A stretch of 64,000 nucleotides of DNA from Betaproteobacteria bacterium (GTDB lineage Bacteria > Pseudomonadota > Gammaproteobacteria > Burkholderiales > SG8-39). Below, piece by piece: positions 42,002 through 52,575 of the stretch. The position numbers were made by a program, and so were the translations under genes. The DNA lies in contig CANKMT010000001.1 of NCBI GenBank assembly GCA_947482825.1, forward strand, positions 62,001 through 126,000, in the 5' to 3' direction. The notes below the pieces were generated by a model. It was given only the letters and a program-made list of their open reading frames with translations, did no database searches and was not told the origin of the DNA. Each line of letters opens with the position of its first letter. Within the stretch, counting starts at the first letter, position 1.

Positions 42002-43534
42002 ATGAAACTCGCGTCCTTCCTCGCCGCGCACGCAAGTGCGACGCCGGACAAGGACGCCGTCATCTGCGGCGCGGAGCGGTTGAGTTTCGCGCAGTTGCAC
42101 GACACGACGGATCGGCTCGCCAACGGATTGCGCACGCTCGGCGTCGGCATCGGCGACCGGGTCGCGATCCAGTTGCAGAACACCGTGGAATTCGTGCGCG
42201 CGTTCCTCGCGATCACCAAGGCCGGCGCCATCGCGGTGCCGGTCAACACGCGCCTTGCACCCGGCGAGATCGCCTACATCCTCGCCGACAGCGCGCCCAA
42301 GGCGGTCTTCCTTTCGGACGAGACGCGCGAACTCTACGACCGCGCCGCGGCCGACGCAAAAGGGGTGATCCGGATCGCGGCGGGGATGCCCAAGGCAGGC
42401 GAGCATGCAATCGCAGATCTTGTTGCGCTTGGCGCCCCGGGCACGCCAGCGGTGCCTCCGGAATTCGACGACAACCTCATCGTCTATACATCGGGCACGA
42501 CGGGCAAGCCCAAGGGCGCGATCATCACGCAGGCCAATTCGATCATCCCCAACGGCTACCTGAACGCGATCCAGTACGGGTTGTCGGAGGCCGACCGCCA
42601 GCTGGTAACCACGCCGCTTGCGCACCGCACCGGCTTCGCGCGCATGGCGAACATGATCCTGCACGGCTGCACGCTGGTCGTGATGCCGAGGTTCGATGCG
42701 GCCGGCGCGGCGAAGATGGCCAACGATGAGCGCATCACCGTGATCGGCATCGTGCCCACGGTCGGGCGCATGCTGCTGCCCGAGATCGAGGCGCACCCGG
42801 AGAATTTCGCCACCGTGAACGTGATGCTGGTCACCGGCGAGGCTTTCCCGCTCGAGGTGAAGCAGCGCATCCACAACGCGCTGCCCCATGTGCGAATGTA
42901 TTCGTTCTTCGCGATGACCGAGGTCGGCGGGCTCACCCTGCTGGGGCCGCAAGAGCAGTTCACGCACCCGTCTTCGCTCGGGCGAATCAATCCGGGTGCG
43001 GAAATCAAGCTGGTGGACGCGGCGGGCAAGGACGTTGCGCCGGGCGAAGTCGGTGAACTGTGGGTCCGCACCGGTGAGCCCGGGCGCTTCCTCACCATGC
43101 GCTGCTACTTCAACAAGCCGAAGGAAACCGCCGAGACGATCCGCGACGGCTGGGTCGCCACCGGCGACATGGCAAGGATGGAGCCCGACGGTCACTACTA
43201 CATGATGGACCGCAAGAAGGACATGGTCCTCTCCGGCGGCTACAACATCTACTCTAAGGAAGTGGAACTCGCGCTGCAGCAGCATCCGGCGGTGCAGGAT
43301 GCTGCGGTGATCGGCGTGCCGGACGCGGTCTACGGCGAGGCGGTGGCGGCCTTCATCGAACTGCGGCCCGGCATGACGGCCACGGAGGATGAGATCATCG
43401 CCCACTGCCGCGACCGGATTGCGGGCTACAAGAAGCCGAAGCACGTGCGGTTCATCGCGCCCTTGCCGCGCAACAGCACCGGCAAGGTCCAGAAGTTCGA
43501 ATTGCGGCGCGCGTTCGCGGCCGAAGCGGAGTAG
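42002..43534 (+). CDS. AMP-forming acyl-CoA synthetase B (paralogue of A)
   Basis: Enzyme of 510 residues with P-loop YTSGTTGKPKGA, PLAHRTGFARMANMIL, MTEVGG, GELWVRTG, GWVATGDMARM, the same DRKKDMVLSGGYNIYSKEVE hinge as synthetase A, and NSTGKVQKFEL. The N-termini match too (MKLASFLAAHASATP against MKLAAFLAAHALASP), so the two arose by duplication and probably act on related acids. The ATG at 42002 is 22 bp after the Bug gene. Confidence 0.92.
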   Translation: MKLASFLAAHASATPDKDAVICGAERLSFAQLHDTTDRLANGLRTLGVGIGDRVAIQLQNTVEFVRAFLAITKAGAIAVPVNTRLAPGEIAYILADSAPKAVFLSDETRELYDRAAADAKGVIRIAAGMPKAGEHAIADLVALGAPGTPAVPPEFDDNLIVYTSGTTGKPKGAIITQANSIIPNGYLNAIQYGLSEADRQLVTTPLAHRTGFARMANMILHGCTLVVMPRFDAAGAAKMANDERITVIGIVPTVGRMLLPEIEAHPENFATVNVMLVTGEAFPLEVKQRIHNALPHVRMYSFFAMTEVGGLTLLGPQEQFTHPSSLGRINPGAEIKLVDAAGKDVAPGEVGELWVRTGEPGRFLTMRCYFNKPKETAETIRDGWVATGDMARMEPDGHYYMMDRKKDMVLSGGYNIYSKEVELALQQHPAVQDAAVIGVPDAVYGEAVAAFIELRPGMTATEDEIIAHCRDRIAGYKKPKHVRFIAPLPRNSTGKVQKFELRRAFAAEAE

Positions 43535-43539
43535 ACCGG

Positions 43540-44490
43540 ATGAGATCGATTGCATTCGCACTGCTGCTGGTCGCTGGGGCGGCGCTCGCCCAATACCCGT
43601 CCAAGCCGATCCGCATCGTGGCGCCTTTCCCGCCGGGCGGCAGCGCGGACTTCACCGCGCGAGTGATCGCCGAGCATTTCAGCAAAGCCTTTGGCCAGCC
43701 GGCGGTGGTTGAGAACCTGCCCGGGGCCGGCGGCGTGATCGCCGCGGAGAGGAATGCAAAAGCTGCGCCCGACGGCTACACGCTGATCGTCGGCTCCACC
43801 GGGATCATGTCGGTCAACGCGAGCCTTCTCAAGAACCTCTCCTACGACCCGGCGAAGGATTTCACTCCGGTGTCGCTGGTGATCCGGGTGCCGAGCTACC
43901 TGGTGATCAACCCGAAGGTGCCTGCGAATTCACTGAAGGAACTCATCGACTACGCCCGCGCCAACCCGGGCCGGCTGACCTACGCCTCCGCCGGCAACGG
44001 GACTTCTCAGCACACCAACCCGGAACTCTTCAAAAGTATGGCGAAGGTGTTCATCCTGCCGATCACCTACCGAGGCAGCGCCCCCGCAATGGCCGCGCTG
44101 ATGAGCGGCGAGGTCGACATGATGATCGAGCTCGGGCCGACGTCGATCCCGCAGATCAAGGCCGGGCGCATCAAAGCCCTGGCGGCGTCCACCGCGCAGC
44201 GTACGCGCGCGATGCCGGACCTGCCGACCATTGCCGAGGCGGGCCTGCCCGGGTTCGACGCCTTCACCTGGTTCGGCATTGCCGGGCCGCCCGGGATGCC
44301 GCGCGACATCGTGATGCGGCTGCATGCGGAGATCGTCAAGGCGGTGGCGCCGCCCGAAACGCGAGCGAGGCTCGAAGCCGTCGGCGCAGAAGTGGTGGCC
44401 AATACGCCGGAGGAGTTCGCCGAGTTCCAGCAGAAGGAAGCGGCGAAGTGGGCCAAAGTCGTGAAGGACGCCGGGATCCGGCCGGAATAG
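43540..44490 (+). CDS. Bug/TctC-family periplasmic solute-binding protein
   Basis: Protein of 316 residues with a short signal peptide (SIAFALLLVAGAALAQ), YPSKPIRIVAPFPPGGSADF, VENLPGAGGVIAAERNAKA, PDGYTLIVGS and ITYRGSAPAMAALMSGEV. It begins 5 bp after synthetase B, repeating the synthetase-receptor pairing seen upstream. It ends the rightward operon; downstream is an A/T-richer stretch with a small AAAGTC-A-GACTTT palindrome (44495-44507). Confidence 0.92.
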   Translation: MRSIAFALLLVAGAALAQYPSKPIRIVAPFPPGGSADFTARVIAEHFSKAFGQPAVVENLPGAGGVIAAERNAKAAPDGYTLIVGSTGIMSVNASLLKNLSYDPAKDFTPVSLVIRVPSYLVINPKVPANSLKELIDYARANPGRLTYASAGNGTSQHTNPELFKSMAKVFILPITYRGSAPAMAALMSGEVDMMIELGPTSIPQIKAGRIKALAASTAQRTRAMPDLPTIAEAGLPGFDAFTWFGIAGPPGMPRDIVMRLHAEIVKAVAPPETRARLEAVGAEVVANTPEEFAEFQQKEAAKWAKVVKDAGIRPE

Positions 44491-44575
44491 ACAGAAAGTC
44501 AGACTTTAAATTTCGTAGAGTTAATATCCACGCGGGTCTCAGGCCAATCAAATTTTCGTTTCCGGAAAACCTTCC

Positions 44576-45622
44576 CTACCGTGCGAGGTGCTGCACGAAG
44601 AACGCAGCGATCTTGCGGTTCACCTCCGGCACTTCCTTGGCGCGATCGAATCCCGGCGGGTCGTTGAGCATGTCGCCCACAAGGCCGTCCAGTTTCGGGG
44701 GAGGGGGCGACAACAGCGCGCCATGGCCGCCGGTCGGAAAGTCGGCGACGAGCTCGCATTTCGCGCAGGCCTTCAGGATCGGGTCGCTGTGGAAGCGCGG
44801 GATGAGCCACGCGTCTTTCTGCGCGGTCACCAATCCAAGCGGCATCTTTGGCGCGGCCAGCGACGCCGTGTCGAAGTCCGCGGCGAAAGGGACGCCGGCG
44901 ACGACGGCGGCGACCCGCGGGTCTGTGTGTGAATACCACGTGGCGTCGTCGAGCTTGCTGCGGATCAGCCACATCGAAACCGTCTTCTTCAGGCCGTCGA
45001 AGATCCCGCCGCTCAAGCGCGTCGCAAGGCCGACGCACGACTGGAAATCCTCGGCAAGGTGGGCTTCGCAGTGGTCCCGCAATCGTGCCGGCGACCATCG
45101 CCCTCCTGCGAGACTTAACGCCGTATGCCCGCCGGCTGACATTCCGTACATGCCGACCTTGTCGAGCGCCAGCAACGGCCCGAAGCGCGCGTCGGCCGCC
45201 ACGGCGTCGATCGCGCGCGAGACTTCCTGCGGCCGGCGCTTCCAGCTGTCAGGGCCCGGCTTGTCCTTGTCGCGGTAGTTGTCGCCCGCGTGCTCCGGGC
45301 CGGCCACGATGAAGCCGGCTTCGGCCAGCATCTTTGCGACATCCCCGTGCACCCAGACCGAACCGCCCGAGCCGTGCGAGATCACCACCAGCCGCCCGTT
45401 GCCGCGAACGGGGGCGCCGTTCTCGGCCAGCTGGATCGCGAACGGGCCGCGCTTCACCTGCGCCTCCTGCCCGCTCGAGGGGTAGAACACGGTCACGACA
45501 CGATCGCCGTCCTTGCCGGGAATCTCGGTCACGCCGACCGCGGCTTGGGCGAGTGTGGCCAGCAGGGCCAGTGCAGCGCCGAAGATGCAACGTGTGAAAC
45601 ATGTGCTTGCCTGTTTGGTCAT
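44576..45622 (-). CDS. Secreted alpha/beta hydrolase (dienelactone/PAF-acetylhydrolase-like)
   Basis: Protein of 348 residues with an N-terminal signal peptide (FGAALALLATLAQAAVG). The catalytic Ser is in GMYGMSAGGHTAL, and an oxyanion-type strand VISHGSGGS precedes it. A late GGHGALL supplies the likely His. It is probably a periplasmic esterase or lipase of unknown substrate. ATG 45622 is chosen over the upstream in-frame start because GGAGG lies 8 nt before it and the signal peptide then has a normal length. Five or more Cys suggest disulfides. Confidence 0.85.
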   Translation of the reverse strand: MTKQASTCFTRCIFGAALALLATLAQAAVGVTEIPGKDGDRVVTVFYPSSGQEAQVKRGPFAIQLAENGAPVRGNGRLVVISHGSGGSVWVHGDVAKMLAEAGFIVAGPEHAGDNYRDKDKPGPDSWKRRPQEVSRAIDAVAADARFGPLLALDKVGMYGMSAGGHTALSLAGGRWSPARLRDHCEAHLAEDFQSCVGLATRLSGGIFDGLKKTVSMWLIRSKLDDATWYSHTDPRVAAVVAGVPFAADFDTASLAAPKMPLGLVTAQKDAWLIPRFHSDPILKACAKCELVADFPTGGHGALLSPPPPKLDGLVGDMLNDPPGFDRAKEVPEVNRKIAAFFVQHLAR

Positions 45623-45729
45623 CTGTGCCTCCATCCTCAAGTCTAATGTCAAAGGCCCGTGCGCAGAGCGGCTGGCAGGCGCGCGGAAAAGCTGGCAGCA
45701 TCGGTCATCGCAGAACCTGACCGAAGCGC

Positions 45730-46725
45730 ATGAACGCGACCTGTCCCTGGTGCAACGCGCCTCGCGATACCGGACCGACGTGCCCCAAGTGCGGGGCCAT
45801 CTACGCCAAGGCCGAGGCGATCAAGACGCACGGCCGCGCGGTGGCCGTTCCCGCGGTGCCCGAAGTGCAAATCGAGCAGGCCGCGCCTGCGGTCTCGCTC
45901 GACGTCGAGAACCCGCAGGACGAATGGCAACTCGTCGAGGACCCGGGCCTGGAATGGAAGTTCTGCGTCGGCGCGATTCCGATCGCGATAGTGCTGGCGC
46001 TGGTCTTCCACGCTTCGGGATTGTTCGCATCGCTGCAGCGCATCTTCCTGACGATGCCGGTTCACGAACTCGGGCACGCCACGGCTGCCTGGCTTTGCGG
46101 CTACTCGGCGATTCCCACGGTCTGGAAGACGCTCGTCCCGGAGACGCGCGGGTTCATTGCGCCGGTGGTGCTGCTTGCGGCGTTCGGGTACATGGGCTGG
46201 CGCGGGTGGGTGGCGGAGAACCGCATCGTTGTCGGCGTCGCCTGCGGGCTCGTTCTGCTGCAGCTCCTGTTCACGTTCGGCATCAGCCTGAAGACCGCGC
46301 GCATGATCGTCGTCTTCAGCGGCGACGGCGGCGGGATGATCCTCGCGACGCTGCTCATGGGGAGCTTCTTCTTCGGCAAGCGCACGAACCTCTACAAGGG
46401 CTCGCTGCGGTGGGGGTTCGTGGTGATCGGCGCGGTCGCATTCGTCGACATCTACACCACCTGGGTCAAGGCGAGATTCGACCTCGACGCGATCCCGCTG
46501 GGGAGCCAGGACGGGATGGACGCCGACCCGCTGGTGCTCGTCCAGGAACACGGCTGGACACTGCCCGGCATGGTGAACCGTTACACCATCCTCGGGATTC
46601 TGTGCCTTGTCGCGCTGGCGCTCGTGTACGCGTGGGGCGTGCGGCGCGCGGCGCGGGAGCGCGATTCGCGGTTGGCAGAGCGGACAGCGGAAGGGCAGGA
46701 AAATGCTCGGGGTATCGGGGCCTGA
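45730..46725 (+). CDS. Zinc-ribbon M50-like membrane protein (HELGH motif)
   Basis: Protein of 331 residues. The N-terminus is a small zinc ribbon (CPWC...CPKC), followed by an acidic linker. Six or so membrane helices follow, with MPVHELGHATAAW inside, the HExxH zinc site of the site-2/M50 metalloprotease class. The second metal ligand (usually NxxPxxxLDG) is not obvious, so it may be an inactive relative. No neighbouring gene explains its target. Confidence 0.7.
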   Translation: MNATCPWCNAPRDTGPTCPKCGAIYAKAEAIKTHGRAVAVPAVPEVQIEQAAPAVSLDVENPQDEWQLVEDPGLEWKFCVGAIPIAIVLALVFHASGLFASLQRIFLTMPVHELGHATAAWLCGYSAIPTVWKTLVPETRGFIAPVVLLAAFGYMGWRGWVAENRIVVGVACGLVLLQLLFTFGISLKTARMIVVFSGDGGGMILATLLMGSFFFGKRTNLYKGSLRWGFVVIGAVAFVDIYTTWVKARFDLDAIPLGSQDGMDADPLVLVQEHGWTLPGMVNRYTILGILCLVALALVYAWGVRRAARERDSRLAERTAEGQENARGIGA

Positions 46726-46744
46726 TCGCTGCCCTGCTGTTTCC

Positions 46745-47098
46745 TCAGGCCACCTGAGCAAGCGGAAAGCGGATCTCGACGGACTCGAAAGGCACCGAGA
46801 CCGTGCCGTCCTCGGCCCTTTCCACCAGTCCAATTTCCACCAGTCTTGTCACATCCGTGTGAATGTTCGAGTAGTTGCGCTCGGCCGTCTTCGCCAGGGC
46901 GTAGACACTGCAGGCTCCGGCGCGGCGCAGCGTGTCGAGGAGGTCCAGGCGAGCCGGCGTCAACTCTGCAAACAGCGAGCGCGCCGACTCGAAACTCAAG
47001 CGGTAGTCGGGCGTCTGGCCGCGACGTGCGCCCGCAATCTGTTGCGCCACGGACTTGAAGATGGACCCCTTGCGGCTCAGTTCTATGATCGCTTTCAT
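46745..47098 (-). CDS. Winged-helix DNA-binding antitoxin (TumA-like)
   Basis: Protein of 117 residues. The centre is a winged helix-turn-helix (LTPARLDLLDTLRRAGACSV, then LAKTAERNYSNIHTDVTRLV). It lies 3 bp downstream of a DUF6516 gene, the order found in TumE-TumA-type toxin-antitoxin pairs. It should neutralise that toxin and repress the operon, presumably by binding the palindrome at 47381-47400. Confidence 0.72.
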   Translation of the reverse strand: MKAIIELSRKGSIFKSVAQQIAGARRGQTPDYRLSFESARSLFAELTPARLDLLDTLRRAGACSVYALAKTAERNYSNIHTDVTRLVEIGLVERAEDGTVSVPFESVEIRFPLAQVA

Positions 47099-47101
47099 GG
47101 G

Positions 47102-47389
47102 CTACCTCCAGTCGATTACGTCGGTTTCAAAGTCAGCCAGCAACTTTTCGATCGTAGTGAACACGTAGTTCTCTTCAAAATCGCCCAGGTGCCGGTGGTC
47201 GCCCTTGCCGCGTTCGTTGTCGTACCTCACGCGGCTGATTCCCGCGGCGCCGTAGTACAGCCGATACTTGTACCTGTGATTGCTTGGAGTCAGCGGCTCG
47301 GGAAGCTCCCAGATGACGATTTCGATGATCGAACCGTCGTCCCTGAGTTCCTTGGCTTGGGCAACGAGCACCGCGGGCATATATTGCAT
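47102..47389 (-). CDS. DUF6516 (TumE-like) toxin
   Basis: Small basic protein of 95 residues (from ATG 47389; ATG 47380 is also possible). The hallmark is a stretch of strands around IIEIVIWELPEP, HRYKYRLYYGAAGISRVRYDNERGKGDHRH, typical of DUF6516, ending in a helix and WR. The GKGDHRH segment probably holds the active site. TumE-type toxins inhibit growth; the molecular target is not established. It is the first gene of a two-gene operon with the winged-helix antitoxin. Confidence 0.72.
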   Translation of the reverse strand: MQYMPAVLVAQAKELRDDGSIIEIVIWELPEPLTPSNHRYKYRLYYGAAGISRVRYDNERGKGDHRHLGDFEENYVFTTIEKLLADFETDVIDWR

Positions 47390-47400
47390 GGTAGCAATAT
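47381..47400. promoter_or_regulatory. Palindromic operator overlapping the TumE-like toxin start
   Basis: ATATTGC (47381-47387) and GCAATAT (47394-47400) are perfect 7-bp inverted arms separated by 6 bp that include the toxin ATG (47387-47389). An autoregulatory site covering the start codon could block both transcription and translation. Confidence 0.6.
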
Positions 47401-47469
47401 AGCGAGAGGCTTGTCTATTGACTATCGATTCCGGACCCAATACTCGCGAATCGCATTCCTGGAGGCAGC

Positions 47470-47940
47470 ATGAACACCTACGCAGTCTTGCTCGAAACCT
47501 TCTCCGCCTGCGTGGCGGCCAACGATGGCGAGGGGCTTGCGCGCCTTTTCACGCCCGGTGGCACCTACGACGACTACTTCTTCGGTCCGCACAGCGGGCG
47601 GCCGGCGATCGCCGCCATGCTCGGTCGCTTCCACGAAGGCGGCGAGCAGTTCCGTTGGGAGTTCCTCGACCCGGTTTCGGACGGAACGCTCGGCTATGCG
47701 CGCTACCGGTTCAGCTATCGCTCGAAAGTCTCGGGCTCGGAGGGCAGGCCGATTGCTTTCGAGGGCATTTCGGCGCTGCGGCTGCAGGGCGGGCTGATCG
47801 AGCACTATGCCGAGGTGTTCGATCGCGGCGTTGCATTCGTGCAGCTTGGCTTTCCCCCCGGCAAGGTCGCGCGTCTACTCGAGAAGTATGCCCAGGCCCA
47901 GAACGCCCAGCCGGGGTTCCGCGCGCATATCGGGCGCTGA
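47470..47940 (+). CDS. SnoaL/NTF2-like protein
   Basis: Protein of 156 residues with the NTF2-like fold pattern: LLETFSACVAANDGEGLARLFTPGGTYDDY, then AMLGRFHEGGEQFRWEF and GISALRLQGGLIEHYAEVFDRG. GGAGGCAGC precedes the ATG. Such proteins are often small hydrolases, isomerases or ligand-binding proteins; no specific activity can be assigned. It stands between the toxin-antitoxin pair and the convergent cupin gene. Confidence 0.8.
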   Translation: MNTYAVLLETFSACVAANDGEGLARLFTPGGTYDDYFFGPHSGRPAIAAMLGRFHEGGEQFRWEFLDPVSDGTLGYARYRFSYRSKVSGSEGRPIAFEGISALRLQGGLIEHYAEVFDRGVAFVQLGFPPGKVARLLEKYAQAQNAQPGFRAHIGR

Positions 47941-47989
47941 GCATGTACGTTCTACCGCGGAACGTCGGTCCCTTCGGCGCGTTCGATCC

Positions 47990-48424
47990 TCACTTCTTCT
48001 CCGCTGGCGTGCTCGTTCCCGGCCCCATGCCCCAGATCTGGATCACGCACTCTTCGCCCTTGGCGCCGTCGTAATGGATCTTTCCTGCGTGATGGATCAC
48101 GTAGCTTCCGGCAGGCGCAGGCACCGTGCTGTCGGGGTCGAACTTCTCGCCGGTGCCCATCCACCAAGTGCCCGAAATAACGATGAAGAAGCGGTCGTTC
48201 GGGTGGAAGTGCGGACGGCTCATGTTGCCCGGTAGCCAGCGCAACCTCATGACATAGGGGCCGGGCTTTGTGGGATCGCCGTGGAGGATTGCGGATTCGT
48301 TGGTACCCGCGGCGTTGCGCACCCATTTGATCTCCGAAGGGGTCACGAACTGGACGGCCGCAGGGTCCAGGGCATGGGCGGCGGAACAGAAGGCGAGGGC
48401 GAAGGCGCAGAAAATCTTCTTCAT
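47990..48424 (-). CDS. Secreted cupin-domain protein
   Basis: Protein of 144 residues with a signal peptide (FCAFALAFCSAAHA). The cupin signature is SRPHFHPNDRFFIVISGTWW (metal-binding His-x-His) and the later PAGSYVIHHAGKIHYDG. It is a periplasmic metal-binding beta-barrel of unknown ligand. It lies just past the terminator of the CoxSLM operon, so it is a separate unit. Confidence 0.85.
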   Translation of the reverse strand: MKKIFCAFALAFCSAAHALDPAAVQFVTPSEIKWVRNAAGTNESAILHGDPTKPGPYVMRLRWLPGNMSRPHFHPNDRFFIVISGTWWMGTGEKFDPDSTVPAPAGSYVIHHAGKIHYDGAKGEECVIQIWGMGPGTSTPAEKK

Positions 48425-48436
48425 GATCTTCTCCCG

Positions 48437-48461
48437 AAAAAAAGGCCCGCCGAAGCGGGCC
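48437..48461 (-). terminator. Rho-independent terminator of the CoxSLM-type operon
   Basis: Read leftwards, GGCCCGC-TTCG-GCGGGCC (48461 to 48444) is a perfect 7-bp hairpin with a stable TTCG loop, followed by TTTTTTT (48443-48437). It ends transcripts from the 52223-48500 operon ahead of the cupin gene. Confidence 0.9.
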
Positions 48462-48499
48462 TTGTCATGGCAATTGCGTTAAATCGACTCTGACACCGA

Positions 48500-49300
48500 T
48501 TATTTTCCGACGGCTTGGGTGACGGCGCGCTTGGCCATTACGGTGATGAGGTGCGCGCGGTATTCGGCCGAGCCGTGCAGGTCTGCGTTGAGGGTGTCGG
48601 CCTTGATGGTGTCTGCGGGCACGGCGTCCGGATCGAACTTGGCGGTGAGTGCTTTCTCGATCGCGGTGGCACGGAACACGCACGAGGCTGCGCCAGTGAC
48701 CGCGACGCGCACGCCGCCGGAGGTCTCGGCCACGAACACGCCGACCAGCGCGAAGCGCGAGGCGGGGTTCTTGAACTTGATGTAGCCGGCGCGCTTGACC
48801 GTGGGGAAGGTGACCGCCGTGATCAGCTCACCGGTCTCCAGAGCTGTCTCGAACAGGCCTTTGAAGAAATCGTCGGCCGCGATCTTGCGCTTGTTGGTGA
48901 CGATGGTTGCTCCAAGGCCGAGCACGGCCGCCGGGTAGCAGGCGGCCGGGTCGCTGTTGGCGACAGACCCGCCGATGGTGCCCATGTGGCGCACCTGGCG
49001 GTCGCCGATGCCGCCGGCGAGGCGTGCAAGCGCCGGGATCATCTTCTTCACGTCGGCATTGTTCTCGACGTCGGCGTGGCGCGTCATCGCCCCGATGGTC
49101 ACCGAGGATCCTTCGACCTTGATGCCGGCCAGGTCCTTGATGCCCGACAGGTCGATGAGGTCGGTGGGCGAGGCGAGGCGCAGTTTCATCGCCTGCACGA
49201 GGCTCTGGCCGCCGGCGAGGATCTTGCCTTCGGATTGCTTGGCCACCAGCGACAACGCGTCGCCGAGGGTGGAGGGCTTGTGGTAGCTGAATGCGTGCAT
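48500..49300 (-). CDS. Molybdenum hydroxylase, FAD-binding medium subunit (CoxM-like)
   Basis: Protein of 266 residues: HAFSYHKPSTLGDALSL, AGGQSLVQAMKLRLASP (FAD), then IGDRQVRHMGTIGGSVANSDPA (FAD/second motif). It passes electrons from the [2Fe-2S] subunit to the acceptor in the CO/xanthine dehydrogenase family. It is the third gene of the operon after the large subunit. Confidence 0.92.
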   Translation of the reverse strand: MHAFSYHKPSTLGDALSLVAKQSEGKILAGGQSLVQAMKLRLASPTDLIDLSGIKDLAGIKVEGSSVTIGAMTRHADVENNADVKKMIPALARLAGGIGDRQVRHMGTIGGSVANSDPAACYPAAVLGLGATIVTNKRKIAADDFFKGLFETALETGELITAVTFPTVKRAGYIKFKNPASRFALVGVFVAETSGGVRVAVTGAASCVFRATAIEKALTAKFDPDAVPADTIKADTLNADLHGSAEYRAHLITVMAKRAVTQAVGK

Positions 49301-49347
49301 GTTGTTTTCTCCTTAGGGGGGGGGTGCGGGGGGAAGCCCCCCGCGCC

Positions 49348-51714
<2,367 letters not shown>

Positions 51715-51749
51715 TTCTGTCTCCTTAAGTGCGCATTTGTTCTTGTGAT

Positions 51750-52223
51750 TTACTTGGCCATCGCTTTGGCGCCCGCGGCGATCGACTTCACGATGTTGTG
51801 ATAGCCGGTGCAGCGGCAGAGATTGCCTTCCAGACCTTCGCGAATTTCGGTCTCCGTCAGGTTGGGATTGCCCTTGGCGAGGTCGATCGCGTTCATGACC
51901 ATGCCCGGGGTGCAGAAGCCGCACTGCAGGCCATGGTTCTCCTTGAACGCCGCCTGCATCGGGTGCAGCGTGCCGTCGGCCGCCGCAATGCCCTCGATCG
52001 TCACGATGTTGGCGCCTTCTGCCTGCATGGCGACCATCGAGCAGGATTTCACCGCCTTGCCGTTCATGTGCACAGTGCACGCGCCGCACTGCGCGGTGTC
52101 GCAGCCAACGTGCGTGCCGGTCAGCCGCAGCTCTTCGCGGATGAGGGTCACCAGGAGCGTGCGCTCCTCGACCTGGGCCGAGACGGGTTTGCCGTTGACG
52201 GTCATGGAAACTTTGATGGACAT
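51750..52223 (-). CDS. Molybdenum hydroxylase [2Fe-2S] small subunit (CoxS-like)
   Basis: Protein of 157 residues with two [2Fe-2S] clusters: plant-type CDTAQCGAC...C and the helical-bundle cluster [10 protein letters not shown]...CRCTGY. It is the first gene of the CoxS-CoxL-CoxM operon and carries electrons from the molybdenum centre to FAD. Confidence 0.95.
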   Translation of the reverse strand: MSIKVSMTVNGKPVSAQVEERTLLVTLIREELRLTGTHVGCDTAQCGACTVHMNGKAVKSCSMVAMQAEGANIVTIEGIAAADGTLHPMQAAFKENHGLQCGFCTPGMVMNAIDLAKGNPNLTETEIREGLEGNLCRCTGYHNIVKSIAAGAKAMAK

Positions 52224-52575
52224 GAATCCTCCTTGCTCTCTTGGGTAGGCTGGGTTGCGATTTTTCTTGGGCGGGCCGGTGGGGCGCAGTTACTCGACCG
52301 ATGGTCCCGCCGGTGGAGTCCGGATGCTAGCTCACGGGCTATGCACCTGCAATCGAGACCTGCAATCGAAAAATGCGTTCGGGTACTTTCGCTCCGACAC
52401 GATTTATGGCAGCGAAATATGACAACGGAACGACCGGGTGCATCGACACCTCGGGCGCTCGTAAGCGCGCTTCCTGTTGATGCGCTGCAGCAACACCCGA
52501 ATGGAGGATGTAAGTCGCGCGTCAGCGCAACGAAAGCTGGCGGCAAAGCCCTGCTGATAGGGTGCGGACCCTTCA
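52224..52575. other. 352-bp divergent control region with a tandem 12-bp repeat
   Basis: The gap between coxS and the efflux operon must hold both promoters. A direct repeat ACCTGCAATCGA occurs twice, at 52345-52356 and 52358-52369 (13-bp period), which could bind a regulator of either operon. I see no open frame or RNA gene that I would call. Confidence 0.5.

Noticed and set aside
41966-43561. 531-codon minus-strand frame opposite synthetase B
   Set aside because: Shadow of a gene with full acyl-CoA synthetase motifs.
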